This document shows, in pieces, positions 54,341-63,645 of a stretch of DNA of 64,000 nucleotides. Location: assembly GCA_004362315.1 (NCBI GenBank), contig SNWL01000008.1, positions 496,001-560,000 of the forward strand. Direction: 5' to 3'. Every line of letters begins with the position of its first letter. The stretch's first letter is position 1. The stretch comes from Mycobacterium sp. BK086. Its GTDB lineage: Bacteria > Actinomycetota > Actinomycetes > Mycobacteriales > Mycobacteriaceae. Made by a program: the position numbers and the translations under genes. Under the pieces are notes generated by a model. It saw only the letters and a program-made list of their open reading frames with translations. It was not told the DNA's origin and made no database searches.

Positions 54341-55213
54341 TCATGTTGTGCTCAGCGCAAATTCGGCCTGCGCGGCGCCTCGAGTGGACGTCTGGGCGGC
54401 GAATACCGCTCCGGCGTTCGGTTCTTGATCTGCGCGAAGACCCTGCCTGGACGTCGTGATGTACAGGACGGTTCCGTCGGCGCCCCCGAACGTGCACGAA
54501 CTGACCTGGCTGACACCCGGCACGCTGATGGTCTCCACGAACTGGCCCTCGGCATCGTAGTGATTGACGGCGCCACCGCCCCAGAACGCCACCCATAGGC
54601 CGCCTTCGTGGTCGATCGCCATGCCGTCGGGAAATCCCGGTACGTCATCGACCTGGATGTGGGTTCGCCGACCAGACCATGCTCCAGTGCGTTGGTCGAC
54701 ATCGAAGACGTCCACCCGGCGCGTGGGGGTGTCGATATAAAACACCCTCGTGCCATCACTCGACCACTGCACGCCGTTAGAAATGGTCACGGGCGCAAGG
54801 ATTTCGGTCACTTTGCCGTCGGGCGTCGCTCGGTACACCGCCCCTTGGCCCGGGCGTTCGTCATATGACATCGTGCCGATGACGAATGCCCCAGAAGGGT
54901 CGCATCCACCGTCGTTGGTGCGCACTCCAGGATCCTTGGTCACCGTTGCGAAATGTGTGAAGACGGTCAGGTCGTCATCGGCGAGAACAACACCGCGTTC
55001 GGTTGCGATCACGAACCCGGAGCCAGAACACCGCCTGATCGTGGTCGCTGCCCGGCTGGGGACGGGATAGCGCTGACCCGAGCCGTCGGACTCGATGGCC
55101 ACGACGGTGCCGGTCAGGACGTCCATGCAGAGGAGTTGGTTGCGGCGGAAGTCCCAGAACGGCCCCTCGCCGTGGTGAGCGACTGGAGCAGTGAATGGAG
55201 AGGCGGCAGGCAT
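54341..55213 (-). CDS. SMP-30/gluconolactonase-like protein
   Basis: This 290-aa six-bladed propeller has HGEGPFWDFRRNQLLCMDVL, RTNDGGCDPSGAFVIGTM, ISNGVQWSSDGTRVFYIDTP and FPDGMAIDHEGGLWVAF, which include the metal-binding Glu, Asn and Asp of the SMP-30 family. It probably hydrolyses a sugar lactone. It is encoded on the opposite strand to its neighbours in the polysaccharide locus. Confidence 0.9.
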   Translation of the reverse strand: MPAASPFTAPVAHHGEGPFWDFRRNQLLCMDVLTGTVVAIESDGSGQRYPVPSRAATTIRRCSGSGFVIATERGVVLADDDLTVFTHFATVTKDPGVRTNDGGCDPSGAFVIGTMSYDERPGQGAVYRATPDGKVTEILAPVTISNGVQWSSDGTRVFYIDTPTRRVDVFDVDQRTGAWSGRRTHIQVDDVPGFPDGMAIDHEGGLWVAFWGGGAVNHYDAEGQFVETISVPGVSQVSSCTFGGADGTVLYITTSRQGLRADQEPNAGAVFAAQTSTRGAAQAEFALSTT

Positions 55214-55351
55214 CAGTCTGTCCCGAGAATGGCCATGGTTGGCTGATCGTAGCGGGCATCGGCCCCCGTCAACATCCTGCGAACTAATGCGGCCGCGTTG
55301 GGCAACTCTTCGGACATCTCGGCCCGTCTCATTGCGTGTTAGGTTTCGTCG

Positions 55352-56191
55352 GTGGGGAAAAAACAGTCGGCTATTGTCGCGCGGCTACCTGTCCCGATCG
55401 CCCGACGACTGCGCGCTGTCAAGCGCGAGCTTGCGCACCGGCACTGGATTGAAGAGGCCGAGATCGTCGCGAGTCTCGCATCGAGCCGGGTCGACAACAC
55501 TCAGTCTGTTCTGGTCGACGTGGGTGCGCACTTCGGCACCGTAACCGCCGAGTTCCTCAAGTTGAACTGGTCGGTCGTTGCATATGAGCCTGACCCCTCG
55601 AACCGCAAAGAATTCGAACGCCGCGTCGGTGGCGATCCTCGCGTCCAACTCTCCACCTCCGGCGTATCCGATAAGCCCGCAGAGCACGTTTCGCTGTTCA
55701 CATCGCCAGTGTCAACGGGCGTCAGCACCCTTTCGCCTTTTCACGAGTCCCATGAGGCGACGACGCACGTTGATCTGGTGACGCTCGCAGAAGACTTGCG
55801 CGCCAGGAAAGTTCAAAATGTGGACTTCCTGAAGGTCGATATCGAAGGGTTCGATTTCTTTGCGCTCAAAGGGTTCGACTGGAGTTACAACCCGCGATTC
55901 GTTCTCTACGAGTTCGAGGACCGCAAGACCGTCCCGCTAGGGTATTCGGTGGCCGACAGCAGCGCCTACGTTCGGGACCTCGGCTACCACGTTGTCTATT
56001 CGGTGTGGGAGCCCATCGTCGAGTACGGCACCGCGCATCGCTGGCGCGGGCTGTACACCGACCCTCCCGCGGATATCGCGAAATGTTGGGGCAACGTGTT
56101 GGCTTTCCGGGATCAGCAGGATGTATCGCGCTGTCTGAGCTGGTATGGCTCGTTGCCGCGCCGCATTCTCGGCTCGCTTCGCCGGGGCTAG
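55352..56191 (+). CDS. FkbM-family methyltransferase
   Basis: This 279-aa protein has VLVDVGAHFGTVTAEFLKL, YEPDPSNRKEFER, the FkbM motif VDFLKVDIEGFDFFALKGF and the closing GNVLAFRDQQD. FkbM enzymes O-methylate sugars or other hydroxyls using SAM. The start is GTG at 55352. It is 2 bases from the next gene, with which it forms an operon. Confidence 0.9.
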   Translation: MGKKQSAIVARLPVPIARRLRAVKRELAHRHWIEEAEIVASLASSRVDNTQSVLVDVGAHFGTVTAEFLKLNWSVVAYEPDPSNRKEFERRVGGDPRVQLSTSGVSDKPAEHVSLFTSPVSTGVSTLSPFHESHEATTHVDLVTLAEDLRARKVQNVDFLKVDIEGFDFFALKGFDWSYNPRFVLYEFEDRKTVPLGYSVADSSAYVRDLGYHVVYSVWEPIVEYGTAHRWRGLYTDPPADIAKCWGNVLAFRDQQDVSRCLSWYGSLPRRILGSLRRG

Positions 56192-56193
56192 CG

Positions 56194-57387
56194 TTGAGTC
56201 GTCATCTTCCTTCGCTCAGTCGACGAGCGAAGTTGTCATTCTGGCGAGGGTTCAACGAAGCGGCGAACGTCCTCAGAAGGCCCCTGCGCCGGCGGGAGGT
56301 TCTGCTCGTCACCGGTAACGCGTCGCAGGACAAGAGCTCCGAAGTAGAAGCGCGCCTTCGCTTCCTGATCGCTCACCTCGGCCAGCCGCTCGAGGTTCGT
56401 CAGGTGAGGGCGGCTGCCCCGCTTGACTACGTCCGCAGCACGGCGGTCACAGCCGCCGACTCGACGGCCCTCGCGGTCTTTCCGCTGCGGCGATTGCGCT
56501 GGGTTGCCAATCTGGACTACGAGACCAATCCCGTCGACGGCTGGGACCTGATGGATCTCGGAACCGCGCTGGCGGCCCGTCGGGCCACCCGCTCTGCGGC
56601 GATTTCGGCCCGCCAGGCGTTCTCCGATCGTGTTGCGAAGTTACAAGCCGAAGGGCAGCGTCCCGCCTACCTCTTCGGTACCGGCCCTTCGCTGCAGCTG
56701 GCCGTTGACCGTTCGTTCGACGACGGAATTGTCGTGGCGTGCAACACGATTGTTCGCGATCAGGAGCTCTGGGACCATCTGAAGCCGGATTTTCTGACCG
56801 CGGGGGATGCGATCTATCACTTCGGCCACACCGCTCACGCCCGCGCATTTCGTGCCGACGCACTGCAGCGTCTTCGAGAGTCCAACGGCCGCACCATGTT
56901 TGTGTATCCAGCGCAGTTCGACACCATCGTGCGCTCGGAGTTCCGAGACGTGGAACGACTGCTGGTGCCGATACCGCATGGCGACCACACGGATATTTCC
57001 GTCAACTTGGTGAGGCAGTTCAGGCTTCCGCACTTGGGGAATGTCCTGAACAACTCGCTGCTGCCGCTGGGTTGCACCCTGAGTAAAGATGTCCGCCTCT
57101 GGGGTTTCGATGGCCGCGCGCCGCAGGACACCGGATTTTGGGCCAACTCAGACCGCCACAGTTATCCCGAACTCATGCAAACGATTCGGGATGCCCATCC
57201 TGCCTTCTTCTCCGATTCGATACCCACCGGCAACGAAGTGAAGTACGTGAACACGGTTCACGGTGATCTGCTCGATGAGCGGCTCACCGAAGCGGAGAGC
57301 CGCGGCTTCACGTTTGAGATGCTTCACCGCTCGTGGACGCCAACTCTTCAGAAGCGTTATCACGGGGCAGACGCAAACCCGGCGTGA
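56194..57387 (+). CDS. Sugar-transfer-like protein of uncertain family (GTGPSL motif)
   Basis: This 397-aa protein has LFGTGPSLQLAVDRSFDDGI, VVACNTIVRDQELWDHLKPD, FLTAGDAIYHFGHTAHA and a GFDGRAPQDTGFW segment. The G-x-GPSL ... CN layout is shared by DUF115/MptE-like proteins and by GT42 sialyltransferase-like folds; I cannot choose between them. The start is TTG at 56194, 2 bases after the FkbM stop. Its last 80 bp overlap the convergent Wzx-Wzy gene on the other strand. Confidence 0.6.
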   Translation: MSRHLPSLSRRAKLSFWRGFNEAANVLRRPLRRREVLLVTGNASQDKSSEVEARLRFLIAHLGQPLEVRQVRAAAPLDYVRSTAVTAADSTALAVFPLRRLRWVANLDYETNPVDGWDLMDLGTALAARRATRSAAISARQAFSDRVAKLQAEGQRPAYLFGTGPSLQLAVDRSFDDGIVVACNTIVRDQELWDHLKPDFLTAGDAIYHFGHTAHARAFRADALQRLRESNGRTMFVYPAQFDTIVRSEFRDVERLLVPIPHGDHTDISVNLVRQFRLPHLGNVLNNSLLPLGCTLSKDVRLWGFDGRAPQDTGFWANSDRHSYPELMQTIRDAHPAFFSDSIPTGNEVKYVNTVHGDLLDERLTEAESRGFTFEMLHRSWTPTLQKRYHGADANPA

Positions 57388-60316
57388 TGGAATCGGTGCT
57401 GTAGCTCTCGACGGCGCTGTCCCCGTTGGTCTTCGAACTGACCTGGCACGAGACACCGACGAGGATGAGGAACACCCAGAACGGATCCATTGCCGGACCA
57501 GGAGACAACGACACCTCCGTCACGCTGGTCAGCAACAGCGCCGCCATCGCGGTAATAGCACTGACGGCCCAAATTCCCCAGGTACGTCGCCGGTCCGCGA
57601 AACGCATGCTGGCCCAGACTGCCGCCGCGGTCAGCAGCGCCCAGCCGACCACGCCGCCGTCGAAGATCTGCTGCAGAAATGAATTGTGCACGAACGCGAG
57701 TTCTGGATTTCTCACCAACGCTTCCAGTTCGTCCTTATAGCTCATGGAAGCGCCGGACAGATATTGGCCGTTGGCGCCGAATCCGAACAGCACCTGGGGA
57801 AGGTCACGAACCCACACCATCCAGAACGTGATCGAATGCTCCCAGATCGAGTCTCGCCCCTGCAGCGACGTGATCGATTCGATGGTCGTGCCTCGGCCGG
57901 GAGCCAGCGACATCAGCGGAACGATCGCAAACGCCAAGGATGAGATGAGCGCCGGCAGCACAAACGCGGAGATGGATGCGAACAATGCGGTCGCCTGCCC
58001 CAACCAGCGCGTGATCGCGGGGAAGCCAAAGACGCCCGCGACCAGCAATGCGGCGATCGCGAGGGGCATGCGCGTTCCGGCGCCGATCAGGACGGTAACG
58101 GCGGCAAGAAAGTAAATGGTTCGCAGCAGGCGGCTGCGTAGGCCGGGCTGAACGATCAAGAAGGCAAAGGATGTGACGTAGACGGCCGCGAGAATGGGTG
58201 GGATGTTGATGGACCAGGTCAGTGGATAAATGATGCGGATGAACCCCGTATCTTCCACGAGGCCGCTGATCCGGGCGTCGGATGCCGGTGACTGCAGGCC
58301 GGCAAAGTATCCGGCGACATTCGCCAGAAGATAGAGCCCGCATCCATCGATGAGCGACGGAATTATTCGGCGGGCGTCCACGGTAGTCACCAAGCGCAGG
58401 ACCAGGACGACAAGGAAGAGGAAGGTGAGCAGGTAATAGGCATTGGCCGGTCGCACGTAGACAATCGCGGACGCGGCAAGCAACATGAGCAGCGGCCCAG
58501 GCTTGATCGAGTACTTGGCATCCGGTCGGCGCAGGAGCGCCAGCGCAACAAGCATGCCAATGGCAAGCAGTGACCACTTGCTGTTGATCGTGCGAATCGC
58601 AATGGCGGTCGGCAGTGCGGCGATCACCCAGTCCGTGCCGAATCCCGTCGTCGGGACGACGAGGCGAAGGATCGACGTTCGCCGGAATCGAGCCACCACG
58701 ACAGCTACGCCCACACAGAAGGCCACAACGGCGATGGTGAGTGATGGGCTGATGGTCGCGACGACCCCGGTCAGCAGAGCGAGGGGGACGACGGCGATCG
58801 ATACCCAGTCGACGTCAAAGAGACGTTTCGCGAAGAGCATTCGCGCACTCGGGCGCGCAGTCTTTGACCGCGCCGCGCGCGTGTCAGCGGCGCCGTCACC
58901 GACCGGCCTCGCCTGCTGTCCCCGTGTCAACACAATCGCCCCCACCGCAAAGAGTAAGCACAATCCGGCGAACGACCAACTCATGGCCGAGCCGACCGGA
59001 GCCGAGAGCGCCGCGATACTCCAGCCCAGGGACCCGGCGCCGAGCAGCGCTTCGCGCCATGCCCCACGCCACGAACGCCACGCGATGTCCAGTTTGTGGG
59101 ACTTGATGAGCAGCATCGCGACGACTGCCATCACCAGATAGCCGGCGCTGGTGGCGAAGGCGACTCCGACTGCTCCGGTGCTGCGTCCGAATACCAGAAT
59201 CGAAACAAGGATCAAGATCGCACCCGAGCCCGAGGCCAGCGCGCTGTAGCGGGGGAGGGCGGCGGTTTGGGTCAGGTAGTTCATCGGGATGAGGTACAAG
59301 CCGTAGGCGGCCTGGCCAACCAGCAGCACACCGGTCAGGAAGAATGACGGCCAATACGCGTCCGCGAAAATCAGCGGTCCACCGACCGCCACTCCACTGC
59401 CGACGACGGCAGGGACGACAAGCGCCCCGATCATCTGCCATCTGACGGCCCCGAATGATTCCTGCGTCGGCGCTGGAAGGACTTCTCGCGAATAGTGCGG
59501 GAGAGCGGCGCGGTTGCTTTCGGCGAGGACCAAGCCCGCAACCTGTGCGAGGTTCAGGCCGAACGAGAGCAAGCCCACCTGTTCGAGTGGCGAGACGGCG
59601 GCCATTGCGGGCCGGCTCAACGAGGTGAGCGCCCACAGCGAGGCGCTATGCGGAACCAGCGGCAGGCTGAATTTCAGTATGTAGCGAATGTGTTCTCTGT
59701 CGACGCGTGCGCGCGGCAATCCCACGAGCGCGATGGCCAGCGCCGCCGTGATGACTGCGCTGAACAGATCCGAGATCACCCAGCCGAGAACGCCCATATC
59801 CAGCCCGACAACCAGCACGAGCTTGGAGACCGCGGTCACGATGACCGATGTGGATGACAGCCAGACGAACCGGCGCAGATCTTGTCGTGCCTGGGCTACC
59901 CACAGCGCGAATGTCGATGCCGCCGGCTGGAAGCCGATCGCAAGCAGTTCGATTGCCCAGATGCCGCCGGACACGCCCAGGAGTTGTGGCACACCGAGCC
60001 AGAAAATTGCCGCCGTGATTGCGACGAAAACCGGCAGAACGTAGTAGCAATACGTGCCGGCAGCGCGGAGCAGGCTCGGTCCGTCGTCACCGTCTCGAGC
60101 GGCTGCGCGGACGATCAGTTGGATGAGGGGCGCAGCGATGACCGTGGCTATCAGCAACGATGCCGCCGATAGCATTGAGGCAGCGCCGAATTCACTCGGG
60201 ACCATTGCGTGAGTGATGAACGGCAGGATCAACAGCGACACGCTGCGTTGAATACCTGCGAGCAGGATGTAGGTCGCAGCTGCTCGGCCGGATGTCCCGA
60301 TACGTGCCGTGCTCAC
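57308..60316 (-). CDS. Fused Wzx-like flippase and Wzy/WaaL-like polymerase
   Basis: This 1002-aa membrane protein has two units. Residues ~1-465 are an MVF/Wzx-type flippase with about 12-14 helices (RSVSLLILPFITHAMVPSEF, WALTSLSRPAMAAVSPLEQV). A charged linker (~470-500) joins residues ~500-960, a Wzy/O-antigen-ligase-like membrane domain containing GRDSIWEHSITFWMVW, GFGANGQYLSGA and the FVHNSFLQQIFDGGVVGW motif. Normally these are separate proteins that flip and then polymerise lipid-linked repeats. One continuous frame spans both. The start is GTG at 60316. Confidence 0.88.
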   Translation of the reverse strand: MSTARIGTSGRAAATYILLAGIQRSVSLLILPFITHAMVPSEFGAASMLSAASLLIATVIAAPLIQLIVRAAARDGDDGPSLLRAAGTYCYYVLPVFVAITAAIFWLGVPQLLGVSGGIWAIELLAIGFQPAASTFALWVAQARQDLRRFVWLSSTSVIVTAVSKLVLVVGLDMGVLGWVISDLFSAVITAALAIALVGLPRARVDREHIRYILKFSLPLVPHSASLWALTSLSRPAMAAVSPLEQVGLLSFGLNLAQVAGLVLAESNRAALPHYSREVLPAPTQESFGAVRWQMIGALVVPAVVGSGVAVGGPLIFADAYWPSFFLTGVLLVGQAAYGLYLIPMNYLTQTAALPRYSALASGSGAILILVSILVFGRSTGAVGVAFATSAGYLVMAVVAMLLIKSHKLDIAWRSWRGAWREALLGAGSLGWSIAALSAPVGSAMSWSFAGLCLLFAVGAIVLTRGQQARPVGDGAADTRAARSKTARPSARMLFAKRLFDVDWVSIAVVPLALLTGVVATISPSLTIAVVAFCVGVAVVVARFRRTSILRLVVPTTGFGTDWVIAALPTAIAIRTINSKWSLLAIGMLVALALLRRPDAKYSIKPGPLLMLLAASAIVYVRPANAYYLLTFLFLVVLVLRLVTTVDARRIIPSLIDGCGLYLLANVAGYFAGLQSPASDARISGLVEDTGFIRIIYPLTWSINIPPILAAVYVTSFAFLIVQPGLRSRLLRTIYFLAAVTVLIGAGTRMPLAIAALLVAGVFGFPAITRWLGQATALFASISAFVLPALISSLAFAIVPLMSLAPGRGTTIESITSLQGRDSIWEHSITFWMVWVRDLPQVLFGFGANGQYLSGASMSYKDELEALVRNPELAFVHNSFLQQIFDGGVVGWALLTAAAVWASMRFADRRRTWGIWAVSAITAMAALLLTSVTEVSLSPGPAMDPFWVFLILVGVSCQVSSKTNGDSAVESYSTDSITPGLRLPRDNASEELASTSGEASQT

Positions 60317-60326
60317 CGGCGAGCCA

Positions 60327-61052
60327 CTATTCCGAGCCCAGCCGCGCGGTGGCGCCGCCGTCCACGACCAGAACGGCCCCGGTGACGAAGCGGGCGTCGT
60401 CCCCGATCAGGAAGGAAACCGCTCCGGCGACATCGCTCGGTTCGCCGATTCGCCGAAGTGCGGTTCGTTCGCAGAGCACCGCCCTGCGCTCCTCGGCCAC
60501 ATCGTCGCCCCAGCGGGCGAAGCCTTCGCGAAGTTTTGCGGTGTCGATCGCGCCGGGAGTCACGGCGTTGACCCGAATCTCGGGGCCGAGGTCCAGCGCT
60601 GCCGCGCGCACCCAGCCCTCCAGTGCTGCCTTGGTTGTGGCGTACGCGGTTATCCCTCGAGTGGTCGCCCGGGCGTGCACGCTGCCGACGACCACGACGG
60701 ACCCGTCGTGGACCGCAAGGCTGCGGCGGGTCGTCGAGACGAGCGCATCCACCGCAATCACATTGACGCGAAACGTGTCTGACCATTCGGTGACCGACGT
60801 CTCGCCGGCGCCGGCCATCGGTTGGATCGCGGCGTTGTGCACGATTGCCTTGAGCTCGTACTCCTCGGCCAGCTGCGTGCCCAATTCGGCAAGCCGGTCA
60901 GTGTCGCGGAGGTCGACCTGAATGTCGACGTCCGCTTCAGTCGCGGCGTTCTGGTCGAGTCCGATTGCTAGATAGCCATCCGTGCGTGCGCGCTGGCACA
61001 GTGCGGCACCGATGCCGCCCGCGGCGCCGGTGACGATGACCGCGCGAGTCAC
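60327..61052 (-). CDS. SDR oxidoreductase in sugar-activation module
   Basis: This 241-aa short-chain dehydrogenase has VTGAAGGIGAALCQRA, HNAAIQPMAGAG (in place of NNAG), VVVGSVHA (Ser), YATTKAALE and the closing TGAVLVVDGGA. It starts at a GTG overlapping the 2-hydroxyacid dehydrogenase stop (GTGA). With the cytidylyltransferase and dehydrogenase it likely shapes an unusual acidic sugar or sugar-like unit. Confidence 0.88.
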   Translation of the reverse strand: MTRAVIVTGAAGGIGAALCQRARTDGYLAIGLDQNAATEADVDIQVDLRDTDRLAELGTQLAEEYELKAIVHNAAIQPMAGAGETSVTEWSDTFRVNVIAVDALVSTTRRSLAVHDGSVVVVGSVHARATTRGITAYATTKAALEGWVRAAALDLGPEIRVNAVTPGAIDTAKLREGFARWGDDVAEERRAVLCERTALRRIGEPSDVAGAVSFLIGDDARFVTGAVLVVDGGATARLGSE

Positions 61053-61981
61053 CTCGAGAGCTCCTCGATGAGGAAGTCGACGGCCGCGGCGCTGGCACGC
61101 TCGACGCCTTGGCGTGTATTCGAACCATTGTGGGCGCCCAGCACCACATTCGGCAGCGTCCGAAGCGGGCTGTCCATCGGCAGGGGCTCGCTCTCGAAGA
61201 CATCGAGCGCGGCACCGGCAAGACGCTTGTCCGTCAACGCATCGATCAACGCGACTTCATGCACGACAGGGCCTCTGGCGACGTTCACCAGATACGCGTC
61301 GGGCTGGACAACGGCGAGTGCTTGGGCGTCGATCAGGTGAAACGTCTCCGCGGTCAGCGGGCATGCCATGACGATGAATCGGCTGGTAGCCAACAGCGTG
61401 CTGAGGTCGACAATGGCGGTATCGGCATCGCTGTCGACAAACGGGTCGTAGGCAACGACGTCCATGTCGAAACCCCTTCCGCGCTTGGCGATTTCACGAC
61501 CGATCGCGCCGAAGCCGACGACACCGAGTCGAGATCCGGCCAGCGTGAAGCCTTCCCACTTGGGCCATTCGCCGCGCCGGACGGCGGAGTCCACTGTGAT
61601 GTAGCCGCGGGCCAGGTTCAGGATGTAGCCGAACGCCGAGTCCGCGACCTCCTGGCCGAAGACCCCCGGAGTGTTGCGCACCCGCACACCGTGCCGGCGG
61701 GCCGCCTCGTGATCCACGGAGTCCATCCCGATTCCCCAGCGGATCACCGTCTTGAGATTGTGTGCGCCCGCGAAGAACTCGCTGTCCAGCTCGTCGTCGC
61801 CCGCGATGATCCCCACCAGCCGGGAGTCGCCGTGTTCGAGGAGCTCGGCAGCGGTGAACTGTTGGCGCCCACCGAGATCCGGTGCGATGACTTCGTAGCC
61901 AAGGCTTTCGATGCGCTCACGGTGCCGCGGAAGTTCGACCTGCATCTGCCGGCAGGTCACCAGTACCAGCGGTGCGCTCAT
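61049..61981 (-). CDS. D-2-hydroxyacid dehydrogenase (NAD-dependent)
   Basis: This 310-aa protein has the NAD motif LGVVGFGAIGREIAKRG, VRNTPGVFGQEVADSAFGYI, VNVARGPVVHEVALIDAL (Arg) and the catalytic Glu/His region ALDVFESEPLPMDS ... GAHNGSN. It is related to phosphoglycerate dehydrogenase. The ATG at 61981 overlaps the cytidylyltransferase stop. In this context it may oxidise or reduce an alpha-keto sugar acid precursor. Confidence 0.9.
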   Translation of the reverse strand: MSAPLVLVTCRQMQVELPRHRERIESLGYEVIAPDLGGRQQFTAAELLEHGDSRLVGIIAGDDELDSEFFAGAHNLKTVIRWGIGMDSVDHEAARRHGVRVRNTPGVFGQEVADSAFGYILNLARGYITVDSAVRRGEWPKWEGFTLAGSRLGVVGFGAIGREIAKRGRGFDMDVVAYDPFVDSDADTAIVDLSTLLATSRFIVMACPLTAETFHLIDAQALAVVQPDAYLVNVARGPVVHEVALIDALTDKRLAGAALDVFESEPLPMDSPLRTLPNVVLGAHNGSNTRQGVERASAAAVDFLIEELSR

Positions 61982-62652
61982 GTGTTGATCGGGTTGCCGT
62001 GGGCGATGGCCGATGCCAGCGCGAAGTCCTCTTCGGTGTCGATGTCGACCGCTTCCAACGCGGACATCTCGAACATGTGCGGGCGTGCGCCGATACGATT
62101 TCCGCGCTCCCGCAACAACTCCGGAGTGAAGATGAAGAAGCAGGAGTTCTCGATGAACAACGGCGGCAGGTCTTGTGTGCGAAGTAGGACCGCCGGATTG
62201 TGGTTGACCGGTTGCGTTTCGGCGTCCCACAGCCGGGCCTGCAGGCGCGTGACGCTGAAGACCGAATCGAATTCGCGGCCCGACTGGGCGAAAGACCGCA
62301 ACGCCGAGGACACCGTGTCGGCCTTCAGGAATGGGTTCGTCGAATGCGTTTGCAGGACGGTGTCGGCGTCGACTTGGTCCAGCGTGTTGAGGAGAACGTC
62401 GTTCATCGCGATGTTGCCGTCGCGCAAGTGTTCTGGGCGCAGCAGCACCCGCACGAGCGGGAAGTGCTCGGCACAGTCGTCGATGATGAAATCGCTGTCG
62501 GTGTCGATGACGATGGTGTCGATCTCATCGACGGCGCTCAGCGTGCGGACGACGTGGTGATACAGCGGAATTCCTGCGAGGGGACGGTAGTTCTTCCCCG
62601 GCACGCGCTCACTGTTGTGGCGCATCGGGACGATCGCGACGGTGTTGGTCAT
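61978..62652 (-). CDS. Acylneuraminate cytidylyltransferase-like enzyme
   Basis: This 224-aa protein has VAIVPMRHNSERVPGKNYRP, the CTP-binding motif of CMP-sialic acid/CMP-Kdo synthetases, and VLQTHSTNPFLKADT and AVDIDTEEDFALA, the metal-binding end. It should couple CMP to an acidic sugar or phosphonate-like unit. Mycobacteria are not known for CMP-activated sugars, so its product is uncertain. It sits 20 bases downstream of a GT2 gene. Confidence 0.88.
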   Translation of the reverse strand: MTNTVAIVPMRHNSERVPGKNYRPLAGIPLYHHVVRTLSAVDEIDTIVIDTDSDFIIDDCAEHFPLVRVLLRPEHLRDGNIAMNDVLLNTLDQVDADTVLQTHSTNPFLKADTVSSALRSFAQSGREFDSVFSVTRLQARLWDAETQPVNHNPAVLLRTQDLPPLFIENSCFFIFTPELLRERGNRIGARPHMFEMSALEAVDIDTEEDFALASAIAHGNPINT

Positions 62653-62672
62653 TTTTCCTGCCGGGCCTGATT

Positions 62673-63629
62673 CTAGGAGTCTTCGGAGTATTCGATCTTG
62701 AGACCGGGTTCCGCGGGCGTGTCAGCGCTTCTCGAGTCAGCGGGGTAGTAGAAGCGCTCCCGCAATCCTGCGGTCACATGATCGGGCGCCCGGAAACCCT
62801 CCCAAGCGCCGATGAACTGGGCGAAGCGGAACTGCGGGATGCTGAGCACATTGCTTCGGAGCCGGTTCACCTTGACTGCCTCCTTGTAATCGCTGGCGAT
62901 GTTGGACAGCGCCAGCCCCACGGCATTCGGCAGCGTCATCTTCGCGCCCTCGACGATGCGGGCGTAGGCCATCGCCTCGCGCCGATACCGATTGCGGATG
63001 ATGCTCCAACTCTCCTCGTGAACGTGCACAACGGGTGCATCTGCAACGTAGGAGATCTTGTAGCCGCGGGTGAGGGCTTTCTTCGCGAAATCAAGGTCTT
63101 CAAGGCCGGTGAGGGATTCGTCGTACGGCATCTCGGCCCAGACCGACTTCAGCACGGCGGCGTTGGCATTGTTGCTGAAGGGGTGCCCCTGATCCCAGAT
63201 GTTCTGGTGGGGAAACCATTTGAGCATCACCCGCGACTCGGAGAACTTGGTCCGCTCGTCTCCGACCTGACGTCCGTAGGCGATTGCGACGCCTCGGCGA
63301 TCAAAGGCGTTGACGATGTGCTCGACATAGGTGTTGTAGACCGGGTAGACGTGTGCCGAGGCGAACAGCAGGATGTCGCCCTCGGCCGCCGCGCAACCCC
63401 TGTTCAGGGCCCGCCCGAACGAGAACTCCTCTTTCGCGATGTGCACGATCCGGCAACCGGCCGCCTCGGCAATGGCGACGGTGTCATCAGTGGAGCCGGA
63501 GTCGACGAGGATGATCTCGTCGGGCTTGACGGTCTGCTGGGCCAAGCCCTTCAGCAGCCGGCCGATGTGCTTGCTTTCGTTATAGGCGCGGATGACCGCT
63601 GATACCCGGCGTGACTTAATCTCGCTCAT
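62673..63629 (-). CDS. GT2 family glycosyltransferase
   Basis: This 318-aa GT-A protein has VSAVIRAYNESKHIGRLLKG, ILVDSGSTDDTVAIAE, FSFGRALNRGCAAAEGDI and LTGLEDLDFAKKALTRGYKI. It resembles rhamnosyltransferase-type GT2 enzymes. The ATG at 63629 is preferred to the upstream frame. It lies between the kinase tail and the CMP-sugar module. Confidence 0.88.
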   Translation of the reverse strand: MSEIKSRRVSAVIRAYNESKHIGRLLKGLAQQTVKPDEIILVDSGSTDDTVAIAEAAGCRIVHIAKEEFSFGRALNRGCAAAEGDILLFASAHVYPVYNTYVEHIVNAFDRRGVAIAYGRQVGDERTKFSESRVMLKWFPHQNIWDQGHPFSNNANAAVLKSVWAEMPYDESLTGLEDLDFAKKALTRGYKISYVADAPVVHVHEESWSIIRNRYRREAMAYARIVEGAKMTLPNAVGLALSNIASDYKEAVKVNRLRSNVLSIPQFRFAQFIGAWEGFRAPDHVTAGLRERFYYPADSRSADTPAEPGLKIEYSEDS

Positions 63630-63645
63630 CCTCAGTGGCTCTTGC

